The notes beneath the pieces are model-generated. The model saw nothing but the letters and a program-made list of their open reading frames with translations. It searched no databases and was not told the DNA's origin. DNA of 64,000 bases from Streptomyces sp. 3214.6 (lineage in GTDB: Bacteria; Actinomycetota; Actinomycetes; Streptomycetales; Streptomycetaceae): the NCBI RefSeq assembly GCF_900129855.1, contig NZ_LT670819.1, positions 2,480,001 through 2,544,000 on the forward strand, read 5' to 3'. This document shows, in pieces, positions 36,824 through 44,918 of this stretch; the first letter of the stretch is position 1; the number at the start of each line of letters is the position of its first letter. The position numbers and the translations under genes are program-made.

Positions 36824-37747
36824 TTACGACAGCTGGGCCTGCACCTGGGCGGAGATCAGCTCCAGATGGTCCAGGTCGTGCAGGTCGAGGACCTGGAGGT
36901 AGATCCGCCGGGACCCGGCCTCCATGTAGCGGCCGATCTTGTCGACGACCTCGGCCGGGGAGCCGGCCAGCCCGTTGGTCTTCAGCTCGTCGACCTCACG
37001 GCCGATCGCGGCGGCGCGCCGGGCGAGCTCCGCCTCGTCCTTGCCGACGCAGACGACGAGGGCGTTGGAGAGGGTGATCGCGTCGGCGTCGCGGCCGATC
37101 TCCGCCGCGGCTGCCCGCACCCGGCCGAACTGCCGCTCGCTGTCCTCGATCGTGCCGAACGGCATGTTGAACTCGTCGGCGAACCGGGCGGCCAGCCGCG
37201 GGGTGCGGGTCGCGCCCGTGCCGCCGATCAGCACCGGGATCTTCGGCTGCGCGGGCTTGGGCAGTGCGGGCGAGTCGGTGAGGTCGTAGTACGTACCGTG
37301 GAATTCGAAGGTCTTGCCGAGCTCCGTGCCCCACAGGCCCGTGACGATCTCCAGCTGTTCCTCCAGGCGGTCGATCTTCTCCTTCGGGAAGGGGATGCCG
37401 TACGCCGTGTGCTCCGCCTCGAACCAGCCTGCGCCCAGGCCCAGTTCGACGCGTCCGCCGGACATCTGGTCCACCTGTGCGACCTGGATGGCGAGAACGC
37501 CGGGCAGCCGGAAGGTGCCGGCGGTCATCAGCGTGCCGAGGCGTATGCGCTTGGTCTCGCGGGCGAGGCCGGCGAGGGTGATCCAGGCGTCCGTGGGGCC
37601 CGGCAGGCCGCTCACGTCGCCCATCTTCAGATAGTGGTCAGACCGGAAAAAGGCATCGAACCCGAGGTCTTCGGTGGCCTTCGCCACGGTGAGGAGGGTG
37701 TCGTAGGTCGCGCCCTGCTGGGGCTCGGTGAAGATACGCAGATCCAT
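36824..37747 (-). CDS. LLM-class F420-dependent oxidoreductase
   Basis: 307 aa from ATG 37747; an in-frame ATG 5 codons earlier overlaps the ribosome site. Luciferase-like TIM barrel: MDLRIFTEPQQGATYDTLL, GFDAFFRSDHYLKMGD, IRLGTLMTAGTFRLPG, GRVELGLGAGWFEAEHTAYG and KIPVLIGGTGATRTPRLAAR. The LGLGAGW..EH.AYG block is typical of actinobacterial F420-using family members. The substrate is unknown. No operon partner. Confidence 0.9.
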   Translation of the reverse strand: MDLRIFTEPQQGATYDTLLTVAKATEDLGFDAFFRSDHYLKMGDVSGLPGPTDAWITLAGLARETKRIRLGTLMTAGTFRLPGVLAIQVAQVDQMSGGRVELGLGAGWFEAEHTAYGIPFPKEKIDRLEEQLEIVTGLWGTELGKTFEFHGTYYDLTDSPALPKPAQPKIPVLIGGTGATRTPRLAARFADEFNMPFGTIEDSERQFGRVRAAAAEIGRDADAITLSNALVVCVGKDEAELARRAAAIGREVDELKTNGLAGSPAEVVDKIGRYMEAGSRRIYLQVLDLHDLDHLELISAQVQAQLS

Positions 37748-37989
37748 GCCTCCATCCTGCACGCCGGGTTTCCCGTCGGTCCCACCGGTCCCCCGGGCCC
37801 CGCCGCTCCCCTGTCGGGTGAAAAACGCCCGTGCCGTGCGTGGGGGGTTGCCCGGCCCAGTGACCTGCCTCAGCAGTGATCGTTGGCGTGGGCGGAGCCG
37901 GACCGCCCGGCGCCCGCGCCCGGCTGGTCAGCGCCGGGACGTCACCCGCATCGGCCCTCCTCACGGGGGCCAGGGCCGAGGAGGCCGTC

Positions 37990-38172
37990 ATGTCCGAAGA
38001 GACCGTGCCGCAGCAGGGCGGGGGCGCCGCCGCAGCCCAACCGAAGGGGTTGTTGCAGCAGATGGAGGAGCTCATGGCGGCGCTGAACGCGGACCTTTCG
38101 GCACTGGACGCGGACTTCCAGTCGGCCGGGGCCGCGCAGCGGACGGCGAGCGAGGAGGGCGTCGCGGACTGA
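37990..38172 (+). CDS. Small acidic helical protein, unknown
   Basis: 60 aa from ATG 37990 with a strong GAGGAGG ribosome site, which argues it is translated. A Gln/Gly/Ala-rich start is followed by a leucine-patterned amphipathic helix (LLQQMEELMAALNADLSALD) and an acidic tail. No signal peptide, no cysteines. I do not recognise the family. It is convergent with the DUF6099 gene. Confidence 0.6.
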   Translation: MSEETVPQQGGGAAAAQPKGLLQQMEELMAALNADLSALDADFQSAGAAQRTASEEGVAD

Positions 38173-38230
38173 GCCCGTCTGCCGTCCCGCGCTCGGCCCG
38201 CCGGGTCTCCTTCCCGCCCGGTCACCATGC

Positions 38231-38710
38231 TCACCGTTCCGGCAGGGCGCCCTCCCTCTCCTCTCGTTCCTCTCTCGCCGCCAGCTTGCGCAGCATCTCC
38301 AGGACCCGGTCCCTGGATTCGTCCGCCGCGTCGATGGCCTCCATGCACTGCCAGTACGTGCCCTGGTCGTCCACCGAGCTCGCCAGGCCGACCAGGGCGA
38401 TGCCGACCTCGCCGAGCAGGCCGCTCAGGTCGAGCAGGGCGCGGCGGGCGTCGTCCAGTGCGGTGAGCCGGGCGGCGAGCAGGTCCCCGGTGTCGAGGTC
38501 CGGCGCCCCCAGCACACCGCAGCCTCTGCCGGCCAGTTCCGTCAGTCCCAGGGCCTCGCCGCGCAGTTCGGGCGGGCCCGAGACGGCGAGGCGGCTGCCG
38601 ATCGCCTGCGCCAGGGCCTGTGCCTGCCACGCCTCCCTGAGGATCTCCGCTCCTCCGCTGCTTCCCGCGAGCGCGCGCTTGCTCGTCAGGATGAGCCACA
38701 CCGCGTCCAT
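38231..38710 (-). CDS. DUF6099 family protein
   Basis: 159 aa from ATG 38710 (MDAVWLILTSKRALAGSSGG). All-helical, Leu/Ala-rich, with LREAWQAQALAQAIGSRLAV, DDARRALLDLSGLLGEVGIA and a charged C-terminal tail (KLAAREEREEREG). It matches my recollection of DUF6099, a Streptomyces-restricted family without assigned function. No operon partner. Confidence 0.65.
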   Translation of the reverse strand: MDAVWLILTSKRALAGSSGGAEILREAWQAQALAQAIGSRLAVSGPPELRGEALGLTELAGRGCGVLGAPDLDTGDLLAARLTALDDARRALLDLSGLLGEVGIALVGLASSVDDQGTYWQCMEAIDAADESRDRVLEMLRKLAAREEREEREGALPER

Positions 38711-38820
38711 GCGCTGCCCCCGTCTGCCCCGACGTGCTCTGCGCACGTCCGCCTGAAATACCGTGCCCACTACCCAGAGTGAGGGTCTGTGGGGCGAAAA
38801 GCCAGAGGAAGGGGGAAATC

Positions 38821-38829
38821 TGTGGACAA
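38821..38829 (-). promoter_or_regulatory. Perfect DnaA box
   Basis: TGTGGACAA on the plus strand is TTGTCCACA on the minus strand, the preferred DnaA box in Streptomyces. It lies in the 200-bp gap between the DUF6099 and MazG genes. One isolated box does not make an origin, but it could be a DnaA titration or regulatory site. Confidence 0.45.
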
Positions 38830-38911
38830 CAAATCGGTTTCGGTCCGCTTGTTGATTACGGAGAGTGAAAACGGACCGGATGGCTCCCGTGCGAGAGGCG
38901 GCGAGGGGCCG

Positions 38912-39241
38912 TTACGGCGCCGGGAACCTGCGCTCGTTGCGGTCGATCTTCGCGTCCAGGGCGGTCAGCGGATCGATCCCGAGCACCTCGCACAGTTGCA
39001 GCAGATACGCGAGCACGTCGGCGACCTCGTCGGTCACACGGTGCGCGGTGTCCGGGTCGTCCATCACCCGCGTCGACTCCTCCGGCGTCAACCACTGGAA
39101 GATCTCAACCAGTTCGGACGCCTCCACACTGAGCGCGGCGACGAGGTTCTTGGGGGTGTGGAAGGGCTGCCAGTTCCGCGCGGCCGCGAACTCGGCCAGT
39201 CTGCGCTGCAGCTTCGCCACGTCGAGGTGTTGTTCTGTCAC
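38912..39241 (-). CDS. MazG-like nucleotide pyrophosphohydrolase (dCTPase-type)
   Basis: 109 aa from GTG 39241, overlapping the stop of the upstream ATPase gene (GTGA). The all-alpha NTP-pyrophosphatase motifs are complete: RNWQPFHTPKNLVAALSVEA, SELVEIFQW (ExxE) and DEVADVLAYLL (ExxD). It resembles the DCTPP1-type house-cleaning enzymes that hydrolyse (d)NTPs to monophosphates. Translational coupling to a RecF/SMC-like ATPase suggests the two act together. Confidence 0.88.
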   Translation of the reverse strand: MTEQHLDVAKLQRRLAEFAAARNWQPFHTPKNLVAALSVEASELVEIFQWLTPEESTRVMDDPDTAHRVTDEVADVLAYLLQLCEVLGIDPLTALDAKIDRNERRFPAP

Positions 39242-40512
39242 GGACCCAGGTGTACCACCGTCACTCCGTCCGTCCGGGCGGCCCACGACCCGTCGCTGAC
39301 CGCGCCGACGCAGCGGATGTGGCCGCGTTCGGCCATCCGCACGGCGAGCCGCAGCAGTTCGGCGCGCTGCGACACGTCGAGGCCCCGGTCGAGGCCGTCG
39401 GCGAGGAGGGTGAGGGTCTGCATCGCGGCAGGCACCTCGCCGACCGGATCCACGTCGAGGACGCCCGGCCCGGTGAGCAGCACCAGCGCGAGGGCGACGT
39501 AGCGCAGCTCGCCGTATCCGAGCCGGGCGAGTTCCGTGCGGGTGCCGTCGGCGCGATCGAGCAGCGCGCGGACCGTGCCGTCGGCGAGCGGCTCGGCGCG
39601 CAGGTCCACGACCGCTCGTCCCGCGACCCGGCCGGCTCCGGCGGACAGCGCGGCCACCAGTTGCGCGTGCCGACGACCGCACTCCTCCCGGGTGCGCCAC
39701 AGGACGTCGGCGAGGTTGTCGCAGCCCGCGAGGAGCCGACCGGAGCCGGTGGGGACGGGGGAGCCCATCCAGTCGGGCTGCGGATCGCAGGCGAAGACGG
39801 ACCGCAGGGCGACGACCATCTGTTCGGCGGCGGCGAGCACCTGCCGCTGTCCGTCGGTCTTGCCGGCCACGCGCAGTGGCAGCAGCGCGGTGCCGAGGCG
39901 GTCGTCGGGCAGCGGGGCGCGGGTCACCGGTGCGGGGCCGCCGGTGTGCCAGGCGGCCTGCACCGTGCGGCGGCCGGGATCGCGCAGGGCCGTCTCCAGC
40001 AGGACGGTGCCGCCCGCGCTCAGCCGCTCCCCCACGATGCGCAGCTCGGGCTCTGCCTGCACGGCGATGTCGAGCCGGACCGGTCCGCCGGGTCCGTCGG
40101 CCGTGCATCCGATACGGAACCCCCGGCGACGCTGGGCGTCGGGCCTGGCCCCCTGCGGCACGCACGCGGCCGGATCGGCGAACACCTCGGCCAGCCGGGC
40201 CCCGCCGCCGAGCCGCGCCAGCGCCTCGTACGCCCGCAGCGCGCTGCTCTTGCCGCTCCCGCTTGCCCCGACGAACAGCGTGACGGCCCCGAGCGGATAC
40301 CGGGCCCGGCGATGCCCCGCGAAGGCGGAGAGCCGCAGCTCCGTGACACAGGGCCGGACGTAACGCACCGACGCTGAGGCCGTGGACGGCTCCTTCGCGG
40401 GCGGCCCCGCGGGCGGCCCCTGCGCGGGCAAGGTAGGCGAGGCGTCCCCGACGGGCGGCCCGTCGGACGCGGCGTGCGGTGAGGGCGCGGAGGAGGTGAA
40501 CGGCGAGGCCAT
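39238..40512 (-). CDS. AAA/RecF-like ATPase
   Basis: 424 aa from ATG 40512. After a Pro/Ala/Ser-rich 50-residue leader comes LRLSAFAGHRRARYPLG and the Walker A GASGSGKSSALR, then GRTVQAAW-like middle parts. A modified ABC signature, LGYGELRYVALALVLL, leads into Walker B VLDVDP. This is the compact AAA_15/AAA_21 type, as in OLD- and RecF-like proteins, without a visible nuclease domain. It is coupled to a MazG-type nucleotidase by a 4-nt overlap. Confidence 0.8.
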   Translation of the reverse strand: MASPFTSSAPSPHAASDGPPVGDASPTLPAQGPPAGPPAKEPSTASASVRYVRPCVTELRLSAFAGHRRARYPLGAVTLFVGASGSGKSSALRAYEALARLGGGARLAEVFADPAACVPQGARPDAQRRRGFRIGCTADGPGGPVRLDIAVQAEPELRIVGERLSAGGTVLLETALRDPGRRTVQAAWHTGGPAPVTRAPLPDDRLGTALLPLRVAGKTDGQRQVLAAAEQMVVALRSVFACDPQPDWMGSPVPTGSGRLLAGCDNLADVLWRTREECGRRHAQLVAALSAGAGRVAGRAVVDLRAEPLADGTVRALLDRADGTRTELARLGYGELRYVALALVLLTGPGVLDVDPVGEVPAAMQTLTLLADGLDRGLDVSQRAELLRLAVRMAERGHIRCVGAVSDGSWAARTDGVTVVHLGP

Positions 40513-40634
40513 ATGCGGACGGTAGGACTCCGCCACCAGGCGAACCGTTCCGCCGCGACAAGCTTCCTACGATCGGGGGACCGCGAGGGGCGGGCTCGAA
40601 GCGGCGGGCGGCCGGGGCAGGCCGGGCGCGCGCC

Positions 40635-40688
40635 TGCGCGGGCGCGCCCGGTTGCGCGGGCGCGCCGGGATGCGCGGGCGCGCCGGGA
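40635..40688. repeat. 18-bp tandem repeat, three copies
   Basis: Units TGCGCGGGCGCGCCSGGW at 40635, 40653 and 40671, the last two identical, followed by a duplicated TGTCAGGCGCCG next to the stop codon of the SepF-like gene. It fills the gap between that gene and the ATPase gene. The GC-rich, self-complementary units could form a terminator. Confidence 0.65.
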
Positions 40689-40705
40689 TGTCAGGCGCCG
40701 ATGTG

Positions 40706-41095
40706 TCAGGCGCCGGGCATGCCCGCTCCCTCCATGATGCCGCTGACCTCGGTGCCCGGTGGGGTCAGGAGGAAGACGTTGCGGTCGACCCGGTGCATGC
40801 CGCTGGCCAGGCCGAAGACGACTCCGGTGGAGAAGTCCAGGACGCGCTTGGCGGTGTCGGTCTCCGCGCCCGTCAGGTCGAGGAGGACCGGGATGCCCGC
40901 CATCAGCGTCTCGGCGACCTCCCGCGCGTCCGCGAAGACGTTGACCCGCAGCACGACGAAGCGGCGCCGGGTCTCCGTCTCCGCGTCGGGCAGCGCGCGA
41001 TGGTCCACCGCCGAGGGCCACGCGTCCCGGCCGCGCAGCGGAACGACCTGTGCGAGCCCTTCCCACTGTTCATCGGTGACGTCGTAACGGTTCAC
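40706..41095 (-). CDS. SepF-like cell-division-associated protein
   Basis: 129 aa from GTG 41095, which follows a GGGGGG site; ATG 41140 would add 15 residues. The SepF core is clear: RRFVVLRVNVFADAREVAETL, shown in part, IPVLLDLTGAETDTAKRVLDF, GVVFGLASGMHRVDRNVFLL and TPPGTEVSG. SepF binds FtsZ and the membrane. Streptomyces has a main sepF in the division cluster plus shorter paralogues (SflA/SflB). This stand-alone copy, which lacks the N-terminal amphipathic helix and linker, is one of the latter type. Confidence 0.85.
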   Translation of the reverse strand: MNRYDVTDEQWEGLAQVVPLRGRDAWPSAVDHRALPDAETETRRRFVVLRVNVFADAREVAETLMAGIPVLLDLTGAETDTAKRVLDFSTGVVFGLASGMHRVDRNVFLLTPPGTEVSGIMEGAGMPGA

Positions 41096-41586
41096 CGGCA
41101 CCCCCCGAACTGACTCGCCTTCAATGCGTGCACCAGCCAATTCTTACGCCAAGTCACCCGTTCGGCCCAACAGCGACACGGACCGCCACCGCTCCGGCCC
41201 GCACACAGCAGCTTCTCACTCCCCGCGTTGGCGCTGCTGATCCCGGTGGTGGTGCGCCGGCCGCGGATCGGGCGGGGCGGGCGGCTCGGCGGGGCCGGGA
41301 TCGCGCGGGCGGCGGCGGGCGTGCTGCCCTGGTTCGCCTTTCCGCGGTCACCACGCCCCTTGCGGCGGGGAGTCCGCCGCTGGACATGCGGCTCACGTCG
41401 GTCCGGCGGGCCTCGCCGACTGCCGTGTCCCTGCCGGCAGTTCGGGTCGAGAACCGCCGTCAGGGAAGTTCCGCTTCCCGCGTGCGGGCGTACGGGTCCG
41501 GCTGCGGGTCTTCACGGGGGCGCCGCAGACGTTGTCGAGCAGGTACGCGGACAAAGCTCTTCGTGCGATGTCGAATTGACGGAGCG
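41096..41586. other. Gap without a supported gene
   Basis: 490 bp between the SepF-like start and the YceI stop. A plus-strand frame near 41230-41350 reads ALLIPVVVRRPRIGRGG then a second hydrophobic run, like a fragment of a membrane protein, but it has no credible start or end. I see no RNA gene. Confidence 0.35.
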
Positions 41587-42102
41587 TCAGCCAGCTGCGC
41601 GGGTAAAGCGGAGGGTGGCGGTGACGGTGGTCAGGCCGCGGATCATGCCCATCTGGTTCCAGCCAAGCCCGAACTCGCTGCGGTCCACGGTGAATTCGGC
41701 GTCCAGGGTGACGGCGTCGGCGTCCGCCCGGCTCAGTCGCGCGGTGAACGACTGCGGCCGGCTGATGCCGCGCGCGGTCAGCTGACCGGACACCTTCACC
41801 GAGCTGTCGGCGCCGAGGGTGGCGGAGCGCACCGCGAAGGTGATCTCGGGGTGGTTGTCGACGTCGAAGAAGTCCGCGCCGCGCAGGTGTGCGTCCCGCT
41901 TGGCGTTCTTCGTGTCGAGGGACGTCGCGTCCAGGGTCAGGGTGCCGGTGGCGGCGCCGTCGGCGCCCACCTCGCCCCCGCCGGTGACGGCGGCGAAGAC
42001 GCCCTTGACGGTGACCAGGCCCCACATCGTCTTGTGCTTCAGGGCGACGATGGAGGCGCCTGCGTCGAGCTGCCACAGTCCGGTTTCCACGGCGACGGTC
42101 AT
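41587..42102 (-). CDS. YceI-family lipid-binding protein
   Basis: 171 aa. YceI beta-barrel marks: GLWQLDAGASIVALKHKTMW, shown as seen at the start, VTVKGVFAAVTGGGEVGAD, FFDVDNHPEITFAVRSATL, TARGISRPQSFTARL and FTVDRSEFGLGWNQMGMI. Such proteins bind isoprenoid-like lipids. No signal peptide here, so it is cytosolic. Divergent from a MarR gene with shared palindromic operators, and probably repressed by it. Confidence 0.92.
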   Translation of the reverse strand: MTVAVETGLWQLDAGASIVALKHKTMWGLVTVKGVFAAVTGGGEVGADGAATGTLTLDATSLDTKNAKRDAHLRGADFFDVDNHPEITFAVRSATLGADSSVKVSGQLTARGISRPQSFTARLSRADADAVTLDAEFTVDRSEFGLGWNQMGMIRGLTTVTATLRFTRAAG

Positions 42103-42119
42103 GGCGTTCTCCTCGGTAG

Positions 42120-42209
42120 TCCAAATTTGGATGATGCTGCCGCGACCACGCTAGCCGGTCATCCAAATCTGAACAACCAGGTCGTGCAAATTTGGACTAC
42201 GGATACAAT
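42120..42209. promoter_or_regulatory. Three MarR operators and a leaderless promoter
   Basis: TCCAAATTTGGA (42120-42131, perfect palindrome), TCCAAATCTGAA (42162-42173) and TGCAAATTTGGA (42185-42196) lie between yceI and marR. A -10-like TACAAT (42204-42209) ends 7 bp before the marR ATG, so that transcript would be leaderless. AT-rich 12-bp palindromes stand out in this GC-rich DNA. Confidence 0.75.
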
Positions 42210-42216
42210 CGGAACC

Positions 42217-42756
42217 ATGGCAGAGCCCGCTGAACACCCCGTCGACCTGCCCCCCGGTCCGTCCTTGCAGGACGCCGGGAGCGGGCTGCTGCCACCCGAG
42301 CTGCGCGGCTGGATGCTGCTGCTGGCCGCGACGGGGGCGGTGGAACAGCGCCTGCGGACGGTGGTCAAGGAGCGGCTCGACGTCTCGCACGACGAGTTCC
42401 TGGTCCTGTGTCTGCTGGCGGAGCAGCCCCGGCAGGGCCTGCGGATGACCCGGATCGCGGAGCTGCTGGGGCGCCCCAAGACCCGGCTGACATATCAGAT
42501 CGCCTGCCTCCAGCACGCCGGACTGGTATCCCGCCAGTCGGTCTGCGGCGACAAGCGCGGCATAGAGGTCACCCTCACCGACAAGGCCCGCCGACTGCTG
42601 CGCGAGGCGGCCGACACGCTCGCCGGGACGGTCACCGAGGCGCTGGCCCATGCCATGGGTCCCGAGCAGTGCGCCGCGCTGAGCGGGCTGATTCCGGGCG
42701 CGGCCGCCAAGGAAACAGCGGCGGCGGAGTCGGAGCCCGCCGCGGCCTCCGACTGA
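42217..42756 (+). CDS. MarR-family regulator
   Basis: 179 aa from ATG 42217. Winged-helix core: LDVSHDEFLVLCLLAEQPRQ, LRMTRIAELLGRPKTRLTYQ, IACLQHAGLVSRQ and the wing CGDKRGIEVTLTDKARRLL. This organisation is typical of MarR repressors paired with YceI genes. Three copies of one palindrome in the shared promoter region indicate autoregulation and control of yceI. Confidence 0.92.
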   Translation: MAEPAEHPVDLPPGPSLQDAGSGLLPPELRGWMLLLAATGAVEQRLRTVVKERLDVSHDEFLVLCLLAEQPRQGLRMTRIAELLGRPKTRLTYQIACLQHAGLVSRQSVCGDKRGIEVTLTDKARRLLREAADTLAGTVTEALAHAMGPEQCAALSGLIPGAAAKETAAAESEPAAASD

Positions 42757-42907
42757 GTCCGGCGGGGTCGTCCCCCGCGCCGGCAGCCCCGGCTTCGCCG
42801 GCCCGCTCGACCGATCGATCCAGATCGACGGCCACGACATCGGCTATCGGGTCATCCAACGCCCCGACGGCGCCTACCAACTCTCCACGTACCGGCTCAA
42901 TCCCTGA
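42755..42907 (+). pseudogene. Orphan C-terminal fragment
   Basis: Directly after marR, a frame without a start reads GSPGFAGPLDRSIQIDGHDI and then GYRVIQRPDGAYQL, ending at TGA 42907. Composition and codon bias look coding, so it is probably the 3' end of a lost gene. The family is not identified. Confidence 0.35.
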
Positions 42908-42959
42908 GCAAGGGTCGTGGCTGCGGCGGATGAGGCAGGGGGGCGGGGATCGTGGTGCC

Positions 42960-43796
42960 ATGAAGGAACAGCGGTGTGACGTGTGGGCGGTCGGGGCCGC
43001 GTACGAGCGGTACATGGGTCGGTGGAGCCGGCTCGTCGCGGAGGAGTTCGCGGCGTGGCTCAGCTGCGAGGACAGGCTGCGGTGGGTGGACGTGGGTTGC
43101 GGTACCGGTGTGCTGACGGCCACGATGGCGGCCCGGTGCCGGCCGCGTTCGACGGTGGGCGTCGACCGGTCCGAGGGGTTCGTGAGCTCGGCCCGGACCA
43201 CAGCTCCGGCGTCGGCGTCGGTGTGCTTCGTCGTGGGAGACGCGCTGTCGCTTCCCGTGCGTGACGGCGTATGCGATGTGGCTGTCAGCGGCCTCGCCCT
43301 GAACTTCCTTCCCGTACCGACCGCGGCGGTGGCGGAAATGGTCCGGGTGGTCCGGCCGGGCGGCCTGATCGCGGCGTATGTGTGGGACTACGCCGACGGC
43401 ATGGGGTTCCTTCGCCGCTTCTGGGACGCCGCCGTCGAGGTGGATCCGGCCGCGGCCGCGCTGGACGAGGGCCGCCGGTTCCCCGTATGCCGTCCGGAGC
43501 GGTTGCGTGCGCTGTGGGCAGATGCGGGGCTGGTCGATGTGTCGACCGTTTCGATCGAGGTGGCCACTGTGTTCACCGACTTCGCCGACCTGTGGGACCC
43601 CTTCCTGGCGGGGCAGGGCCCCGCACCGGGCTACGTGGCCGCCCTCGCACCGGCCGACCGGGAGCGGGTGCGTGAGGCGCTCAGCGCGGCTGTCCCCAGG
43701 AAGCCGGACGGTTCCATCGCGCTCACGGCCCGAGCGTGGGCGGTGAGCGGCCGCAGGGCCGTCGACGTCAAGGGCCGTCCCGGTGTTCCCTGTTGA
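42960..43796 (+). CDS. Class I SAM-dependent methyltransferase
   Basis: 278 aa. YERYMGRWSRLVAEEFAAWL and WVDVGCGTGVLTATMA give the Rossmann AdoMet site. VGDALSLPVRDGVCDVAVSG, LNFLPVPTAAVAEMVRVVRP and GGLIAAYVWDYADGMGFLRR complete the UbiE/Methyltransf_11 pattern. The substrate is unknown. No operon partner; flanked by gene fragments. Confidence 0.87.
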   Translation: MKEQRCDVWAVGAAYERYMGRWSRLVAEEFAAWLSCEDRLRWVDVGCGTGVLTATMAARCRPRSTVGVDRSEGFVSSARTTAPASASVCFVVGDALSLPVRDGVCDVAVSGLALNFLPVPTAAVAEMVRVVRPGGLIAAYVWDYADGMGFLRRFWDAAVEVDPAAAALDEGRRFPVCRPERLRALWADAGLVDVSTVSIEVATVFTDFADLWDPFLAGQGPAPGYVAALAPADRERVREALSAAVPRKPDGSIALTARAWAVSGRRAVDVKGRPGVPC

Positions 43797-43840
43797 GGTC
43801 GCGCCGGTGGCCGGCGCTCGACGGGGAGCGTGGGCCGGTG

Positions 43841-44220
43841 TCAGGTCAGCGCACCGGACTCGGCCGTACGACCGTGTCGGAGGCGTTCTCGCCCAAGGGC
43901 CCTGTGTCGTCCGAACAGACGGTGGCCACACTGGCCCGCGGGCTGATGCTCCCGGTGGAGGAACTGCTGGAACTGCAGCCCCGAGCGCCGTGCGCGGCAC
44001 GACCGGGTTCGACCCGCGTTCCCTGCCCTACGATCGCGTCCCCGCGCTGGTCGAGGAGGCCAGGGCCACCGTCGGCGTCGACTCACCGCGGAGCTGGCAG
44101 CTGACCGCCGACGGCGTCACCGGCTCCCTCACGCTCAGGATCGTGGTGACCGGCGACGGCGGCACGGGAACGCTGGAGACGGACGGCCAGGGCAAAGTAC
44201 TGCGGCGCAGCGGCAGTTGA
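43841..44220 (+). pseudogene. XRE-type HTH remnant joined to a lipoprotein-like C-terminal fragment
   Basis: One frame (43841-43984) gives SGQRTGLGRTTVSEAFSPKG then QTVATLARGLMLPVEELLEL, an XRE-like helix-turn-helix without its beginning. From 44002 another frame gives FDPRSLPYDRVPALVEEARA and SLTLRIVVTGDGGTGTLETD, ending at TGA 44220, a small beta domain. Two unrelated gene ends lie about 20 bp apart in different frames, so an intervening deletion is likely. The rest of 43797-44243 holds no gene. Confidence 0.45.
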
Positions 44221-44243
44221 GCGGATCGTCAGGAGGAGGGCGC

Positions 44244-44815
44244 ATGGGGTGGGACCAGTTCCTGCTGCTGTGGTGTGCGGTGTGGGGTGTGGGGTGTGGG
44301 GTGTGGGGTGTGGGGTGTGGGGTGTGGGGTGTGGCGGCGCTGGTCGGGTACGGCATGTCGCTGGCCGGGGTGACCAAGGCGCAGCGGACGGTGCGGCTCA
44401 AGGGGCGGATCGAGCGGGTGCGGGAGCCCCGGCACGGCGGGTCGCGCAGCGGCGGGATATCGGTGGTCGTCTCCTATCGCGACCCGGCCTCCGGCCAGGA
44501 AGTCACGGTGACGAAAAAGATCGCCTCGGCAGGCTGGCCGCGATGGACAGCGTGCAGGGACGGGTCGTCGCGGTCCTGAAAGACGTCAGTATCGACCAGG
44601 ACGACGGCCACACCTCGACCACCATCACCCCTGTCGTGTCGTTCACCACCCGCGAGGGCACGGCCGTCACGGCCCACTGCACGTCGCATCTCCCGGACCC
44701 CGCCAATGCGTACGGCCGCCACGTCACCGTCCACCACACGCCCGCCGACCCGGCCGAGTTCATGATCGTCGTGCTCGCGGCGACGGCCGTGACGGGAGTG
44801 GCGGCACTGCTCTGA
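44244..44815 (+). pseudogene. DUF3592-like membrane protein, internally deleted and frameshifted
   Basis: A strong AGGAGGAGGG site precedes ATG 44244. The first frame encodes a hydrophobic segment made by heptanucleotide repeats (Trp/Gly/Val/Cys), then VRLKGRIERVREPRHGGSRS and VVVSYRDPASGQEVTVT, one DUF3592 unit. At about 44525 sense moves to another frame: QGRVVAVLKDVSIDQDDG, ITPVVSFTTREGTAVTAH and a final hydrophobic helix, a second unit. The expected transmembrane region between the units is missing. The gene cannot make the full protein as it stands. Confidence 0.6.
44281..44334 (+). repeat. TGTGGGG heptanucleotide repeat (7 perfect units plus a partial)
   Basis: Seven perfect TGTGGGG units at 44281-44329, then TGTGG. 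The unit length is not a multiple of three, so gain or loss of one copy shifts the reading frame of the DUF3592-like gene. The current copy number keeps the first segment open from its well-marked ATG. Confidence 0.85.
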
Positions 44816-44918
44816 GCCCCACGTATAAACGCACATGCCATGCCATCAGATCTATAATCCTGCTCATGCAAAGCGACAGGTGACTTCCTCCTTGCATCTG
44901 CGGCAGTATGATCGGCGC

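Noticed and set aside
38821..38829. DnaA box considered as part of an origin
   Set aside because: A single box without dnaA, dnaN or an AT-rich unwinding region nearby.
41228..41785. Plus-strand open frame with a hydrophobic start, upstream of and antisense to yceI
   Set aside because: No ribosome site, no family, and most of it overlaps intact yceI on the other strand.
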